64,000 nucleotides of DNA from Amphibalanus amphitrite (taxonomy: Eukaryota; Arthropoda; Thecostraca; Balanomorpha; Balanidae). The position numbers were made by a program, and so were the translations under genes. The stretch lies in contig NW_024882762.1 of assembly GCF_019059575.1 (NCBI RefSeq), forward strand, positions 62,001 through 126,000, given 5' to 3'. Every line of letters starts with the position of its first letter. The stretch's first letter is position 1. The notes beneath the pieces are model-generated. The model searched no databases, was not told the DNA's origin, and worked only from the letters and a program-made list of their open reading frames with translations. Shown here piece by piece: positions 11,901 to 23,305 of the stretch.

Positions 11901-12076
11901 GACAAGTTAGATACATGCCCCTTTCTTTTGGAAAATTCACATGCATCACAGACACAGACATGCTCATGCTGAATCTTCAAGCATGCATCATAAGCAGCTT
12001 TAGCACCCTCTGGACCTGGGCATGCAAAATACCTGCAGGCTAGCCTGTAGACTTCCTTTACATGCTGACCCTTTAG
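8969..12076 (-). CDS. LINE ORF2: APE endonuclease and reverse transcriptase
   Basis: The open frame directly after the ORF1 stop is 1,036 codons including its stop. A Cys-rich N-terminus (YFACPGPEG, VCVCDACEF) comes first. An APE-type endonuclease follows, with TNADGLPNK, VIVLTET, ITGDFNYREINW, STLDLIF and NSHHDCLVF. The reverse transcriptase has FRVPHQR-type sequence, SGIPQGSVLGPLLFLVFIND and the catalytic FADDTKLY. The C-terminus (RRVNSHLRQTSFCHR, VDSWNSLPADVV) is typical of the CR1/L2 group, and RNase H is absent. The first in-frame AUG comes only at WMQIEP, after the endonuclease Asn and Glu motifs. The upstream 11978-11980 codon is UUG. A complete product therefore needs stop-codon readthrough from ORF1 or a non-AUG start. 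Confidence 0.9.
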   Translation of the reverse strand, partial: LKGQHVKEVYRLACRYFACPGPEGAKAAYDACLKIQHEHVCVCDACEFSKRKGHVSNLSWDTAHNDQPKKEVTQSKNVNQLKILYTNADGLPNKLDELALLAENCAWPDVIVLTETIPKAQIRPLALGCFTVGDHYVPYLNFDSSQPGLGASGKQGIVVLVKEDIRASEVSFPGQFEESIWMQIEPVKGEILILGAIYRSPSSDGRTSTDALCELMKTVSQSNPSSIVITGDFNYREINWKLGKSEAPDSHYTHKFLHTMQDCFLIQHVEEPTHFMPNKSPSTLDLIFTSEEGMVADLKHHSPLGNSHHDCLVFTLRCKTELVKGNSQAKDFKNADFPAMVQAIRNSDIMSRLQLCDADSGWEELLALMHEAEKRHIPLRSVPKKKRQPYTNSALLRAKRNKDRLYQLHRRSKSEQDKQDYKRAKNVLRNLTRRLRRNYESQLAKHVTQNPKVFWKYVSSKTKVKARVETLLRGDGTSAITSEEKAEVLNNFFSKVFTDEDTSDIPEVDPKFNGEPLTSIRVQEEEIRRRLEALNCSKSPGPDGLHPRMLKELAIPLCTAFKTIFQRSIDTGVLPAKWREGNVVPIFKKGNRSLPGNYRPVSLTSIVCKLLESLVRDRLLDHLLENDLLTNDQFGFLPGRSCALQLLLVIEEWLTILDRKGAVDVVYLDFQKAFDRVPHQRLLRKLEAYGIGGDLLRWVSAFLTNRRQRVMVEGVCSNWTRVGSGIPQGSVLGPLLFLVFINDLPEAVRSRSMLFADDTKLYQEVTSLQDKTLLQQDIDALGHWADRWQLPFNQEKCKLMHLGSSNEYFTYQMNGSTLAQVHTEKDLGLVIDEDLKFHEQVAAAVGRANRVLGLVKRSFKALDSRSLPLLYRTLVRPHLEYANVVWGPTFRSDQDAIERVQRRATKLVRPLRHLQYQDRLRALNLPSMYYRRMRGDMIMAYQILTGCLRVRVADLLQLDTSDRTRGHHLKLKKRRVNSHLRQTSFCHRIVDSWNSLPADVVAAPSLNTFKNRLDKLWANRKYTLRTDQTCGARMS

Positions 12077-12079
12077 TCA
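12074..12079 (-). promoter_or_regulatory. Candidate UGA-CUA stop-codon readthrough site
   Basis: On the complement, ORF1 ends in UGA (12079-12077), followed immediately by CUA (12076-12074). The frame then stays open through all of ORF2. UGA CUA is the best-known leaky stop context in animals and in alphaviruses (established knowledge). A short palindrome, CAGGCTAGCCTG (12036-12047), follows about 27 bases downstream and could form a small hairpin. That readthrough actually occurs is inference. Confidence 0.6.
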
Positions 12080-13297
12080 GACTCTGCTACCTTGGTTTTG
12101 GTGGACGTTTGTTGTTTGCTGTCCCGCATCACTTATCACCACCACTTTTCCCCTTTGGATGCGAACAACCTTACCCTCTTCTCTTAGTCTCTTTGCCTCG
12201 AGGCGTAACTTTCTGTCCTTTTCCCTTTCTTCTGGAGTGCGATCTGGTGACAAGTACACAGTTCCATATGCATGATGACCCCTGAGTTGAGGTGCCTGCT
12301 TGAGTATATCCCATTTCTTTTCTTCATCTTCCAGCGTCACGATCAACGGACGTGGCCTCTCAGGCTGGATCTTACCTGCCCTGAAGGCCTTGACGATGTT
12401 CACTTTGATGTGCAGCTCCTCTTCGATGATATTCTTTGCTTTCCTGACATCCTCCTGTGCTCGTTCCTTGGAGTTTTGGTTAGAACTCTCAGGAAGATTG
12501 TGTATCACAATGTTGTTTCTTCTCTTCTCTTTGTCAAAGAAGCTGCCAACTGTTTTTGCCAAACTTGCCTCCGGGTTATCCTCAGCAGGTCTCGGTGTAC
12601 CAGACAACTCTTCTAGTTTCTTTTCCAGTGTCTTCACAGCTTCTGCATACGTCCTCCTTTGCTCTAGCTCTGTTGCTTTTGTGGCTTCTGCTTTTTCTTC
12701 CTGCACTGTGACTTTCACTTCAATCCGCTGCACAGTTTCTTCAATTAATTTGGCCTGCTCGGAGCTTGCTGTGTGGCATGCCTGTATCAGATTTTCATGC
12801 TCTTCCAGTTGTCGCTTGAAATCGGTGTACGCTGCCTCTTGGACTTTGCATAAGTCTCTGCTGCTTGAAGCAACCCCTGCCACAGACTCACCCTGACCCA
12901 ACAGCACACTCCTGAAATCATCCAGTGCCCTAGTTACACAATCCGTCATTTTGGACTGGTTAAGCAGACTAGGCAGTATTTGTTGGCAAAAAGAGCAGAC
13001 CCAGAAGAACCCGAACCTACGGATCACCTCAAACTCTTCTACGGACTTTAACTGACAGCTTGTATGGTACCATGTCTCACATACATCACAACAGATGCAG
13101 GTGTCCTCCTTGATATCCTTTCCACACTTACTGTTCTGGCCACCCCTGCACAAAAAGGGTCCCTCAGAGTTTGCATTCTCACTACCCTTTGCTGCCTGGT
13201 CCTCGAATGTCACCTTCTTAGACATACGTGGCGCATCTCCTGGGGGCCCTATTTTGGATTTCACTGGCTGCTTGGACCTGCCCCTCGGTTCAGACAT
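12077..13297 (-). CDS. LINE ORF1: PHD-type zinc finger and coiled coil
   Basis: The protein is 406 residues from the first ATG (13297). The frame is open a little further upstream but only without an ATG. Near residues 45-105 there is a Cys/His-rich finger of PHD type (CGKDIKEDTCICCDVCETW, YHTSCQL, FFWVCSFCQ). A long Glu/Lys-rich coiled coil follows, and then a basic C-terminal part including RRNNIVIHNLPES, the kind of sequence found in ORF1 proteins of CR1/L2-group LINEs. Its role would be RNA binding in the retrotransposon particle. It ends in UGA with CUA next, in the same frame as ORF2. Confidence 0.85.
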   Translation of the reverse strand: MSEPRGRSKQPVKSKIGPPGDAPRMSKKVTFEDQAAKGSENANSEGPFLCRGGQNSKCGKDIKEDTCICCDVCETWYHTSCQLKSVEEFEVIRRFGFFWVCSFCQQILPSLLNQSKMTDCVTRALDDFRSVLLGQGESVAGVASSSRDLCKVQEAAYTDFKRQLEEHENLIQACHTASSEQAKLIEETVQRIEVKVTVQEEKAEATKATELEQRRTYAEAVKTLEKKLEELSGTPRPAEDNPEASLAKTVGSFFDKEKRRNNIVIHNLPESSNQNSKERAQEDVRKAKNIIEEELHIKVNIVKAFRAGKIQPERPRPLIVTLEDEEKKWDILKQAPQLRGHHAYGTVYLSPDRTPEEREKDRKLRLEAKRLREEGKVVRIQRGKVVVISDAGQQTTNVHQNQGSRV

Positions 13298-13764
13298 GCT
13301 TTTTGCCACATGCAACAAGCCCAATCAATTTGCCATGCAATATACCTCACTATCTTGCAAAAATGTTTCGATCTTTCAACCACACTTGGGAGAATCAACC
13401 GGTAGGTCTGGTCAGGATGGCGCCAGGAGGGGGATATGAACCCTTCCTGTCGTTTTTGACGGGTTCTCCATAAACAATGCAGCTTCTCCTTTCTCTCCTC
13501 TGCATCCTCTTCCCGTTCATCATTGAATAGAGAGTATCTCATGATCACAGTATCACTTGAGTATCTTCTATGTGTGGTCATTGTAGGAGTTTGATATTAT
13601 TTCTAACATCCATGAGTCTGTTAAATTTCAGTAGAAAGTGTGTTATTTTTCAAGATAAGGTCCGATCTACAATTGTGGCGCTGCTTATACATGACTAGTG
13701 CCTAGTGGGCTGCTACTGTGTTCTGTATTGTGGCTGTTAGATTCTATAATTTATATGTTCACAG

Positions 13765-16700
13765 ATGATGAAGGAACCAGAAAAGCAAGAGAAGAAAGAA
13801 GGACCTAAAAGTAAAATGAGTTCAAATCTAAAACACATCACATGTGTAATGCCAGGATGTGGCAAAACCAAGGAGAATTCTCCAGAATCGTCTTTCTTTG
13901 ACTTCCCAAAGGACCCTGCTCAGTAAGTACCTATCTCATTTCTCATTTGCTTCTTTATTTGCACATTTTCTTCAGATGAAGTGCAGGTACAAAGTCATTG
14001 TCCATCGTGTCTCATATTTTTTTTTTGCATTTCTTGAATCAGGTATAAGCCACTATGCATCTCAAAGCAAACCATTCCATGATGCATCATAAGATGTGGC
14101 ATGAAAACTGACCTGACCTTGCAATCAATCTCACTTTTCATGAATAGCTATGGACACTTTGATTCTTATTTGTTATTGCAATTGAAAGATTTTATCCCAT
14201 TTCTACTTTTTACTATTCTAATTCATGCTATGTTGAGTATTGACTAAATTACAATGCCTTCTAGGCTCAATGCCTGGCGACAGCATTGTACAAATAAGAA
14301 GCTGCTTGCAAATAAGCCACCAAAGCTTTGTTCAGCTCATTTTGACAAGAAAGACATCATAGAAAAGCCCACTGGCGTTTCGCTGAGGACTGGCGCTCTT
14401 CCTCTTACAAAGGTCTACATCAGCATGGTTCAGTAAGTCACATTGTTTGTATTTTGCAATGGACTGTATTTGTGTGTGCACTAAGTCGAAGCTTTGGGCA
14501 ATGGATGCATGCTCACTAATTTTTCGTTGGTGTTTATCAGCCAATTGGATAATTTTTGCTTTCAATGTTCAATACCTATTATTGGCTCAACTAAAATATG
14601 CACAAAATGTAAAGGTTTTTTATAGTTTATCTCATTGTTTGAATGCAAGACTTGCTGGGACGGGAGCCCACACTAACAAGAGCTTGTTGCCAAACCTGCT
14701 AGTGCAGCAATCCCTTCCATCCGATTAGGCAATGTCTGGTTGAATTGGAAAAGGTTGGATGCCATAGTCCCATAGCTCAGTTAGTAGAGCATTGGGCTAC
14801 TGGTGATGTGAGCCCGGGAGATCATGTCCGGGTTTAATTGACACACCAAACTTTGTTAGCTGAATTCTCCTGTTACCCAGCATTGCCCAATCGTACGGAA
14901 GGGTTCGGGGTCCCATGCCACAGGCTCTTATTAGCGTGGGTTCCAGCTCAGTGCCAATTCGTCCACAGAAACATTCGAGCTAAATTGACAGAAAAGCTAA
15001 CCATATCCCTGATTAGCCAGACACCGTCAATCTTACCAACTGGATGTGGCTGTTTCCACCAATTGTGGATCTCATTAGGGGATTCAGTGCTCTACCGACT
15101 GGGCGCCTATGGGCAAACACTGTTATAGTGACGGAGACTCTAATGCAGAACGAACTCGGAACTAGCCTATACTATTAAGAGTGACGACTGGCGTTTTGGA
15201 GTCAGTTACGCCAGTCTGTCCGTGAGTTTCGCAGCACGCACATAGCATGCTACCCGACGACTTGAGTCGTGCCGCTGCGTCTAAGGTTAGCTGTGTCCCT
15301 TAGGTCATTTTCATGTTTAGAAATGTGAAGTTTCTATTAGTTACGCTCCTCACTTTCTGAAGAATATATTACGCAGAACATCTGCATGTCCACTATGTCC
15401 AGATATATCGGCTTTTGACGTACCTACCCACGGAGGGTTTCGATTCAAGCTTTTTGCCACTGAGGGAGTTTATGGGTACAATCCCCTCGCCGTTTTGCTC
15501 CTAATGGAGCTGGAGCTTTAAAGAAGAAACGAGCATGTTTGCCTATACGGATTGCAGCGATTAGCACCAAACTCCACAGTTTTAGGTTTATTGTTGACCT
15601 GTGAAGTGAAGTCAATGGCGTAATCTTTCATCTTGTTTGTATTGTCCAGACCAATCTAATGATATGCATAACACTTTGTTTTAAAAAGTGCCATTTTGAT
15701 TGTTGAGCAAATTGTGGTTTTTGCCAGATCCGGTCAGAAGCTGTTTTCTGGGATGGTCGTTTTTGTCTCATTCGATTCGGTAGTTCTTTCTGAGATCATG
15801 GTTACCTTCCCCGTTTCGCTGACTGAATTTGGCTACCAGCTATTGATGAAAAAGTCATGTTATATTGTGTGGGGACAGTACCAGCTGTGTATCGCCAGCC
15901 CTCCGCTAGATGCAAGACCGTTTCTATTCGTTTTGAGTAACGCCTCTCGCCTCTTCTTTCAGGCGTGACAAGGCAAAGCCGGTACAGGTGGCACGGAAGC
16001 AGAGCTCGTCTAAGGTTAGTGCGGGAATTTTGCGGTTTGGGTCGGCAGAATCAGCAGTACTTATTCGCCCCCACCCCCAACCCGAGTTATTATTAGGGGT
16101 CACATGACTGGCCTGCTTCGGGTGTTTTGTAAAAAGTAAAAGACATAAAAGTTCTGAGGTCTCGGGAGCTAGCCTTTTCCAACTTTTCCAAACGTGCCCT
16201 GCGTTTTGCGACGCATTTTCCTGGTAGTGCTTCCAAATCTCGGTATTTTTAGACCGAGCAGAATTTTACGCATAATCCGTAGATTGTCTGGTTGTTACGA
16301 GCCAGCGAGCGCAGCGAGCGAAGTCTTTTCAATATAACGGGAAAATCTCAGTATGAGCGGCCCGGCCCGGCCTGTAACGCTTTTGAGAGGCTTATATCTC
16401 AGCAACCGCTGGACCGATTGGCCTGCGGTCTTTTTTGCTGGGTAGCCCCATCTCTTCTACCCCGTAATTGACTACTTTTGATACATCTCAGTGACCGTCG
16501 TGGCACGTGCCACGTGAAAAGTCAAGAGTGTTCTTAAGCTGTTTGGCAAAAGTAGTGATTTTGAAGGCTCATATCTCAGCAGCCTCTTTGGCGATTGGTT
16601 GCGGTAATTTTTGTAGGGTAGCTGCATCCCTTCTACCACAGTTTCGGATACTCTTGATCTATGTGAGTGCACGTGCAAAATGCAAAAAGAAGAGGTGCCA

Positions 16701-19542
16701 AATTTGTTCCCATTTCAATAACTCGGTAATTACTGGGGCGATTTCGCTGAAACTTGGCATACAGGTAGGCACCCACCAGGCAATGCATTCCCAGGTGTTG
16801 CGGTTAGGGTGCTACTGCACGTGCGCACGTGCAGGGCGCGCTTGCAGATCTCGAGAACGGCTGGGCCGATTGCGCTCAAATTTGGTATACGGTTGGGGAC
16901 CGGTTAGTAGGGTGCCGTGCAAAAGTCAGTTTGGGCCCCGTTTGCACGGAACGGCTGGGCCGATTGCGTTCAAATTTGGCACACCGCTAGCGACCGGTTA
17001 GAAGGGTGCTTTGGACAAGCCCGTTGGAGGTACCCTCTCGCCCTTCCGCGCATGCAGGGCTCACTATCTCGCTCGCTCGTTCTTCGCCCAAAAGGCGTTT
17101 TACTGGTCTAGAGCTTGTCTAAGTTATTGCGAAAAAACGCCAGGGAATGCCCCCATCTCCTCCCAAGCCTTGCCTTAAAGGCGTGTTAAGAGTAAGACCA
17201 GAGCATTTTGAGCCTTTTCACTTTGCTACAATTTTACTTTGCCACATCTTTTACTAAATAATCAGTTTTTTATTAGACTTAGGTGAAAAAGTGTTTAAGC
17301 TTGCAGAGGAGGCTGTGCAATATGCATATATGCAGGGCATCCCAAAAGCTCGGTTGGTTTCTCATGTCATCAAACGTTTGCGATTATAATTGAGCGCCGT
17401 AGAATCTTCCATGTTCTCAAATTTCGGGTTTATTCGCTCACCAATCATCGTTACTCACAACATCCATTTCTCCATACTGGAGACTAGACGCTTCAGTTGA
17501 GAACTCGGGACAGTTTTCCACGCTAACCTTAGTCAGCTGCTGGTTATTGGAGAGCGGCTTGTTACCGTCAAGCTGCCCTCCCCCTCATAGATAATTTCAT
17601 ACAACTTCTCTAGCAAGCTCAGATCGGGACAGCTTTCCAGCGACACCTGCTTCTCCCACAAAGCCGACAGGTATCCTGTGCATTAAGTGCACAAGCCATC
17701 TGGGCATCATAGACAATAGCTTTTAAGTAGGTACAGGGTGATGCGGAAATAGGTGCAAATGTGTGTGCCTCTCGTCTCTATTTTATTATTTCTGTATAAA
17801 TTCAGCTGTACGTTACTCTTCGACAGATGCCCGAGCCCGTCAAGAAGACGCCGGCTGAATTCTATCTGGACCTCGTTGTGGAGAAGCCCAAGCCGCCTGG
17901 AACAAACCGAAGCAACAGGCACAGCAGCGCAGGACCGCCGTTCGTTGCAGAACGGGAGGCAAACAAAGAAAACCGCGAAACCGTCGCGTCGCCGCCGCCG
18001 TCGCCACCCCTGTGCGACGAAGCCGTTACGTCGCCGCCGTCCTCACCGCCCGTATGTGACGAAGGTCCGGGCTGGGACAGCGAGCCCGCGCCAACTCCGG
18101 CGCCCAGCACCCGACCCAATGAGATTCGTGTGGTGGTCAATAAAATGCCACCTGGGCATTCTACTACAAATCCAAGTGGAAGTCGTGTGCTTCCTGCTAC
18201 TCCAGGCAAAATTGACGTACCGAATGAGGCAAAATTAACTCTTCCGGATGGCGCGCTCACCAAGTATCTCATCGAATTGAGAGCTAAGCAGCTACAGATT
18301 AACGATCTGCAGAAGAACTACAACAGCTTGGTGGAGAAGGTTCAGTTCCGGAATAACAACCCCGACTGGCCGAAGGACATCCCAGAGCAGTCGCTTGATG
18401 CCCCGATCTTAACACTTCGTGACGGCCAGCACGAGCGTGACCCGCCACTGGAGAAGGTCAACCTGCTCAGTCCTGAGGTGCTGATGCCACAGACGCCGAA
18501 CAACGCCTGGCACGCGATAGTTGGACTTCGCAAAGAGATCCTCGACCTCCAGGTTGCGCTCATGTACAGTCGCATTCAGGTGAAGTATCGTGAGCTGCGT
18601 CTGCAGGAGGTGACGGCGGAGCACAGGCGCTACAAAGTGGCCGTGCGTGCTAAACAGCGCAAAACAGACAGGGAGGAGCAGCAACGTGAAAATCGCATCA
18701 AACAGCTGGAGCGACGCTGTGACCTGACGAGCTCCAACTGTTCAGAGTGGCGGCTCAAAACGAAAATGGCCGAGAAAACCGGAATTAAGAAGAAGCGACG
18801 GAACGAAATGCTGGTCAAGGGCCTGGAGCAGATTTTCACGCCGATGCAGCTGCGCGTCATCCGCACGGGCTGCAAAGCGCGGTGGGCTGAGGAGGACATC
18901 CGACGCGCCATCGAACTGAAGAAGCTGGTGACGCGTCGCGGCTACGCCTTCATCCGAAACACGATGAAAATCCCGCTGCCATCGCCGAAGATGATGAAGC
19001 TTGGCGCCAGTCGATTCGAATCACTAAAGCATGTCTATGAACAGATGGTGACAGCCAATCTGCTGAAGTACAGCACCAAAAAGAAGCCGAAGGTGGTGAA
19101 GAAGGACGACCATGCCTATGAAGTAGATCCTCGTGCCTTCGAGACGAATCAGGACGAGCTTGATGTCGATCTTGGCATCACCAACAGGAGGGCGCTGACC
19201 AGAGAAGCGCCCTCGGAGGACCCCGCGTCCTCGGCCCCCGCTCAGCGGAAGCCAGTCAAGCGCCGCAGGAAGCGTGTGACGGCCCAGCCTAGCATGCCTA
19301 TTATGGACACCATGGATGTCGAGTTTGAAGACATGGGGGTGGTTGGACGAGCGTTCAACCCCGGCTCTACGGCAAGGGCGCCGAAGCGGTCCCGCACAGC
19401 CTGGTCCGAGACGCGTCCCAGCTGGGAGAGCAGTCGCATCTGGGGAGACGATCAGGTGCTGGGTGAGTACGAACAGACAAATGTGGACCGGCGCCAACGG
19501 CCACAACCCACCTGGTCCGCCGAAACCGACGAATTTCTCTAG
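13765..19542 (+). CDS. THAP-domain protein with P-element-like C-terminal region (4 exons)
   Basis: Predicted coding exons are 13765-13922, 14265-14432, 15963-16014 and 17827-19542; each internal edge has GT-AG and the phases give 697 residues. The first two exons build a C2CH THAP finger: CVMPGC, DFPKDP, the LNAWRQHC tryptophan, PPKLCSAHF and GALPLT. THAP fingers bind DNA in a sequence-specific way. The long last exon has a Pro/Ser-rich lead, a region with ALTKYLIELRAKQLQ and a charged coiled coil. It also has IFTPMQLRVIRTGCKARW, EEDIRRAIELK and YAFIRNTMKIPLPSP, which resemble the helix-turn-helix part of P-element/THAP9 transposases. A basic KPVKRRRKR cluster is a likely nuclear signal. I see no catalytic transposase domain, so this looks like a host or domesticated factor. 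An acceptor directly before the ATG implies an unseen upstream exon. The gene at 39361 is a paralogue. Confidence 0.8.
14766..15113. repeat. Two inverted tRNA-like (SINE-head) segments in a THAP intron
   Basis: At 14769-14841 there is a tRNA-like stretch with an A-box-like core, TAGCTCAGTTAGTAGAGCA, and a weak B-box-like GGTTTAATTG. On the complement of 15077-15113 a second one reads CAGTCGGTAGAGCACTGAA. The D-arm is plausible, but I could not build good acceptor or anticodon stems, so tRNA-derived SINE remnants are more likely than functional tRNA genes. Confidence 0.4.
16380..17010 (+). repeat. Divergent tandem repeat in THAP intron 3
   Basis: Four to five imperfect units of roughly 70-130 bases share a core like CGGCTGGGCCGATTGCGCTC followed by AAATTTGG and, later, ACCGGTTAGAAGGGTGC. 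The best pair is at 16857-16915 and 16951-17010. Degenerate CACGTGC words separate some of the units. The origin is unknown. Confidence 0.5.
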
Positions 19543-20329
19543 CGGCGTGAAGGAGCGAGGGAGTGTTTTCGAACTGTGTGGTGGCTGTGATCAGAAAGCG
19601 CGGGTATGACCAGCGTTGACCTGCAAATACGACCATTTGGACACTCATGCATGTTATGTCATGTGTTGTACATAGCGCTGTTCCATCGATGTGTATGTGT
19701 AGTGTACAATGTACATGTCATCTCGTGTAGATTTAACAACGCAAAGTCAAATCGCTGAATAGTTCAAAGGCTGATTGGGTTTAAAGCATGGGCTGAATCG
19801 GTGCGTATTCAGATATCACGTTTGGGGCTTAATGGATAGTAACTATGGTTAGACATTTTTTCGGCTGCCGGCACTGAATTTCAGCATGGGCTCTGAGCTG
19901 GTGAAGTTATGTTTTTTTTTGTGGCTTCGTTTGATGTCAACGGTCTTGGTTTGATATGCCTGTCGCCACTCATTGCCGGTTGTGGATGTTCCGACAACCA
20001 GCCATGTTATTGCTTTGTTCGAAGGCAGAAAGTACCTTATTGTGTGTGCGATCAGTCTGGTGACGATCAGATAGTATGCAAGCGCCAAGCACAACATGTG
20101 TAGTGTGTACCTAATATAAAACTTATACTGAAGATTACCTCAAGTATCTTGTCTATTGACTGCAATGCATCGATAATTCGTGCTCACACAAGCTTAGCAA
20201 ATGTTTCTTTCTCAGCATGATAGCAAGTTTTACGTCGATAGCCGATAGTCATGCGTGTAACCTTAACGAAAGCGGCCGTCTATCGTGGAGGACAATGCGT
20301 TGCCCCATCAGTGAGTACTGAGATGTATA
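19543..20329. other. 3' flank of the first THAP gene
   Basis: No further coding exon is visible. The first part is probably the THAP 3' UTR. The segment ends in the short (TA)n into which the palindromic element inserted. Confidence 0.4.
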
Positions 20330-23305
20330 GTATATATATATATATTAGGGTGTATCGTCGAATTTTGATTTTTTTTAATCGTCTTCACTACTAAATTTTA
20401 TTGGTCCCTGGCATGTTTGAAGCCGTAGAATACCAATCAAAAAAATCTGGGACGAAAACGTAGCCTGCTGCGAGCGGTTGAACGGAAGCCTGTCGGAACG
20501 GCGCCAGGCGTTGAAGTCTCCCCGTTAGTTACGCGCACACTAGCACCACGCGGCGGCTGGCGCCGTGCCGCCGCGTTCCCGGTCAGCCGTGTTTTAGCGT
20601 TCACTGACGGGTCGAAGTGATTATTCTAAGCTTTCCTAAGAAGCTTTCTGCCCCGCAGCTCATTATTGAGCAAGAATATCGCACAAACTGCATAGAACAT
20701 TGACATGCAGGTTGTCGGCACATATGGAGAAGGGGATGTTTTGGTTAATGCCTCCTTTAATAGGAAGAGATTGTGGAAGAACAACACATTTCTCTTGGAA
20801 ATTACTCATCCTCCTTCTTCCTACGTGCCTGCTTTAGTAATCGAAGTACCCCTATTGACTCTACGTTCTTGATTCGGCTGTGGATTTTATGCATGGAATT
20901 CCGCTATATTATATTTTCTCGCTCAATGTCCCCTGAGCTATATTGAGGCGTCACGGGACAGCAATGCTCAGCACACAACTGCAGAGAAAAAGTCAATGTG
21001 GTCATGCGTTTTGTATGCCAAAATGTGTGAGCCTTGGCGTGTACCAGCAGCCGTTGTCACCATTGTAATTTTCACGACTTTATCTTTATAAGGATGCAGT
21101 TGCCCACTTCCCAGTTCCCAGACTGGGTTTGGAGATATAGTTTTACAGAAACATTTAGGAATGTCTGTAATGTAAGTTAAAAGCGAATACCGAAAGGAAT
21201 CCACATATTTTCGAGTTTCCTGTTTGCTGTACCTATTGCTGCCAGACGTCATGATGGCATGGCTGCGATTGATGGTATGCCGGATGGCCAGGGTACGAAC
21301 TCACGGTAAGTCAGCTGGGCCGCCAGGCATCAACAGGCACAATAGTCTTACACTGATATCGTCACCCTCAGTTATTCGTCACCATTCAGCAGCAGGCCCA
21401 GAGCTTCGGGCTTTGAACCGTAAGGCACAGGTGTAGGAGCAAGACATTGCGCCGATTCGAAGGGCTGGAAGGGCAGCATCGCGGGGGCTGGAGTGCGCCT
21501 GAGCGGCTGAGACCATCCCATTGGGACGGGGGTGTTCTGGGTGCACTCAGCCGCTCATGCTGGGAAATGCATCCAATAGAGCTCTACCCCATCCCCACCC
21601 GTTTCGAATGATTAGGCTGACCTTTAGTCTAGAACAAGGAAGGATGACTGTTGGCTGGTCCCGAGGATAGATACAAAGGACAGGTAATGACATCATATAA
21701 TGAATCGAAGACGGCCCCGGCCCGATCCTCTGATAGAGGCTCATCAACACGTATCTCGTTGTGGACCATTTCGTTTTCCTCCACCGTGGTTTTTGCACCG
21801 ACCTCAACGGGTTGGAAGATTACGATGTTCAGAAACCATTAAGGTCGTAATTGTATATTCGTTGAGTTAGGTTAGCCTTTCCATTCCATAAAGACTACTT
21901 TATAATTATTGGATGAAAGGATGAGGTTTTCACTGTGTTGAACCTGTCCTACCTGCTCAGTGAACGAATATACAACGAATATACAATTACGATCTTAATG
22001 GTTTCTGAACATCGTTACCTTCCAACCGGTTCAGGTCGGTGCAAAAACTACGGTGGAGGAAAACGAAATGGTCCACAACGAGATACGTGTTGATGAACCT
22101 CTATCAGAGGATCGGACCGGGGCCGTCTTCGATTCATTATATGATGTCATTACCTGTCCTTTGTATCTATCCTCGGGACCAGCCAACAGTCATCCTTCCT
22201 TGTTCTAGACTAAAGGTCACCCTAATCATTCGAATGGAGAGCTCCATTGGATGCATTTCCCAGCATGACCGGCTGAGTGCACCCAGAACACCCCCGTCCC
22301 AATGGGATGGTCTCAGCCGCTCAGGCGCATTCCAGCCCCCGCGATGCTGCCCTTCCAGCCCTTCGAATCGGCGCAATGTCTTGCTCCTACACCTGTACCT
22401 TACGGTTCAAAGCCCGAAGCTCTGGGCTTGTTGCTGAATGGTGACGAATAACTGAGGGTGACGATATCAGTGTAAGACTATTGTGCCTGTTGATGCCTGC
22501 CGGCCAAGCTGACTTACCGTGAGTTCGTACCCTGGCCATCCGGCATACCATCAATCGCAGCCATGCCATCATGACGTCTGGCAGCAATACAGCAAACAGG
22601 AAATCGAAAATATGTGGATTCCTTTCGGTATTCGCTTTAACTTACATTACAGACATTCCCAAATGTTTCTGTAAAACTATATCTCCAAACCCGTCTGGGA
22701 ACTAGGAAGTGGGAAATTGCATCCTTATAAAGATAAAGTCGTGGAAATTACAATGGTGACAACGGCTGCTGGTACACACCAAGGCTCACACATTTTGGCA
22801 TACAAAACGCATGGCCACATTGACTTTTTCTCTGCGGTTGTGTGCTGAGCATTGCTGTCCCGTGACGCCTCAATATAGCTCAGGGGACATTGAGCGAGAA
22901 AATATAATATAGCGGAATTCCATGCATGAAATCCACAGCCGAATCAAGAACGTAGAGTCAATAGGGGTACTTCGATTACTAAAGCAGGCACGTAGGAAGA
23001 AGGAGGATGAGTAATTTCCAAAAGAAATGTGTTGCTCTTCCACAATCTCTTCCAATTAAAGGAGGCATTAACCAAACATCCCCTTCTCCATATGTGCCGA
23101 CAACCTGCATGTCAATGTTCTATGCAGTTTGTGCGATATTCTTGCTCAATAATGAGCTGCGGGGCAGAAAGCTTCTTAGGAAAGCTTAGAATAATCACCT
23201 CGACCCGTCAGTGAACGCTAAAACACGGCTGACCGGGAACGCGGCGGCACGGCGCCAGCCGCCGCGTGGTGCTAGTGTGCGCGTAACTAACGGGGAGACT
23301 TCAAC

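Larger units (their letters stand above)
8871..13330 (-). mobile_element. CR1/L2-like LINE, apparently intact
   Basis: Reading along the minus strand there is a 5' leader, ORF1 (start codon at 13297), one UGA stop, ORF2, a short 3' UTR and a pentamer tail, CTATTCTATTCTATTCT (8887-8871). Such 3' microsatellite tails are typical of CR1/L2-type LINEs, and so are a PHD-type finger in ORF1 and an APE endonuclease followed by reverse transcriptase without RNase H in ORF2. An alternative 3' end is the CATCTG repeat at 8752-8736. The 5' end is uncertain and may extend to about 13580. Neither ORF has a frameshift, which suggests a young copy. It lies head-to-head with the first THAP gene. Confidence 0.85.

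Noticed and set aside
14254-14436. Start of the THAP second exon at ATG 14254
   Set aside because: That ATG lies before the CTTCTAG acceptor; exon 14265-14432 joined to 13765-13922 gives a complete THAP finger.
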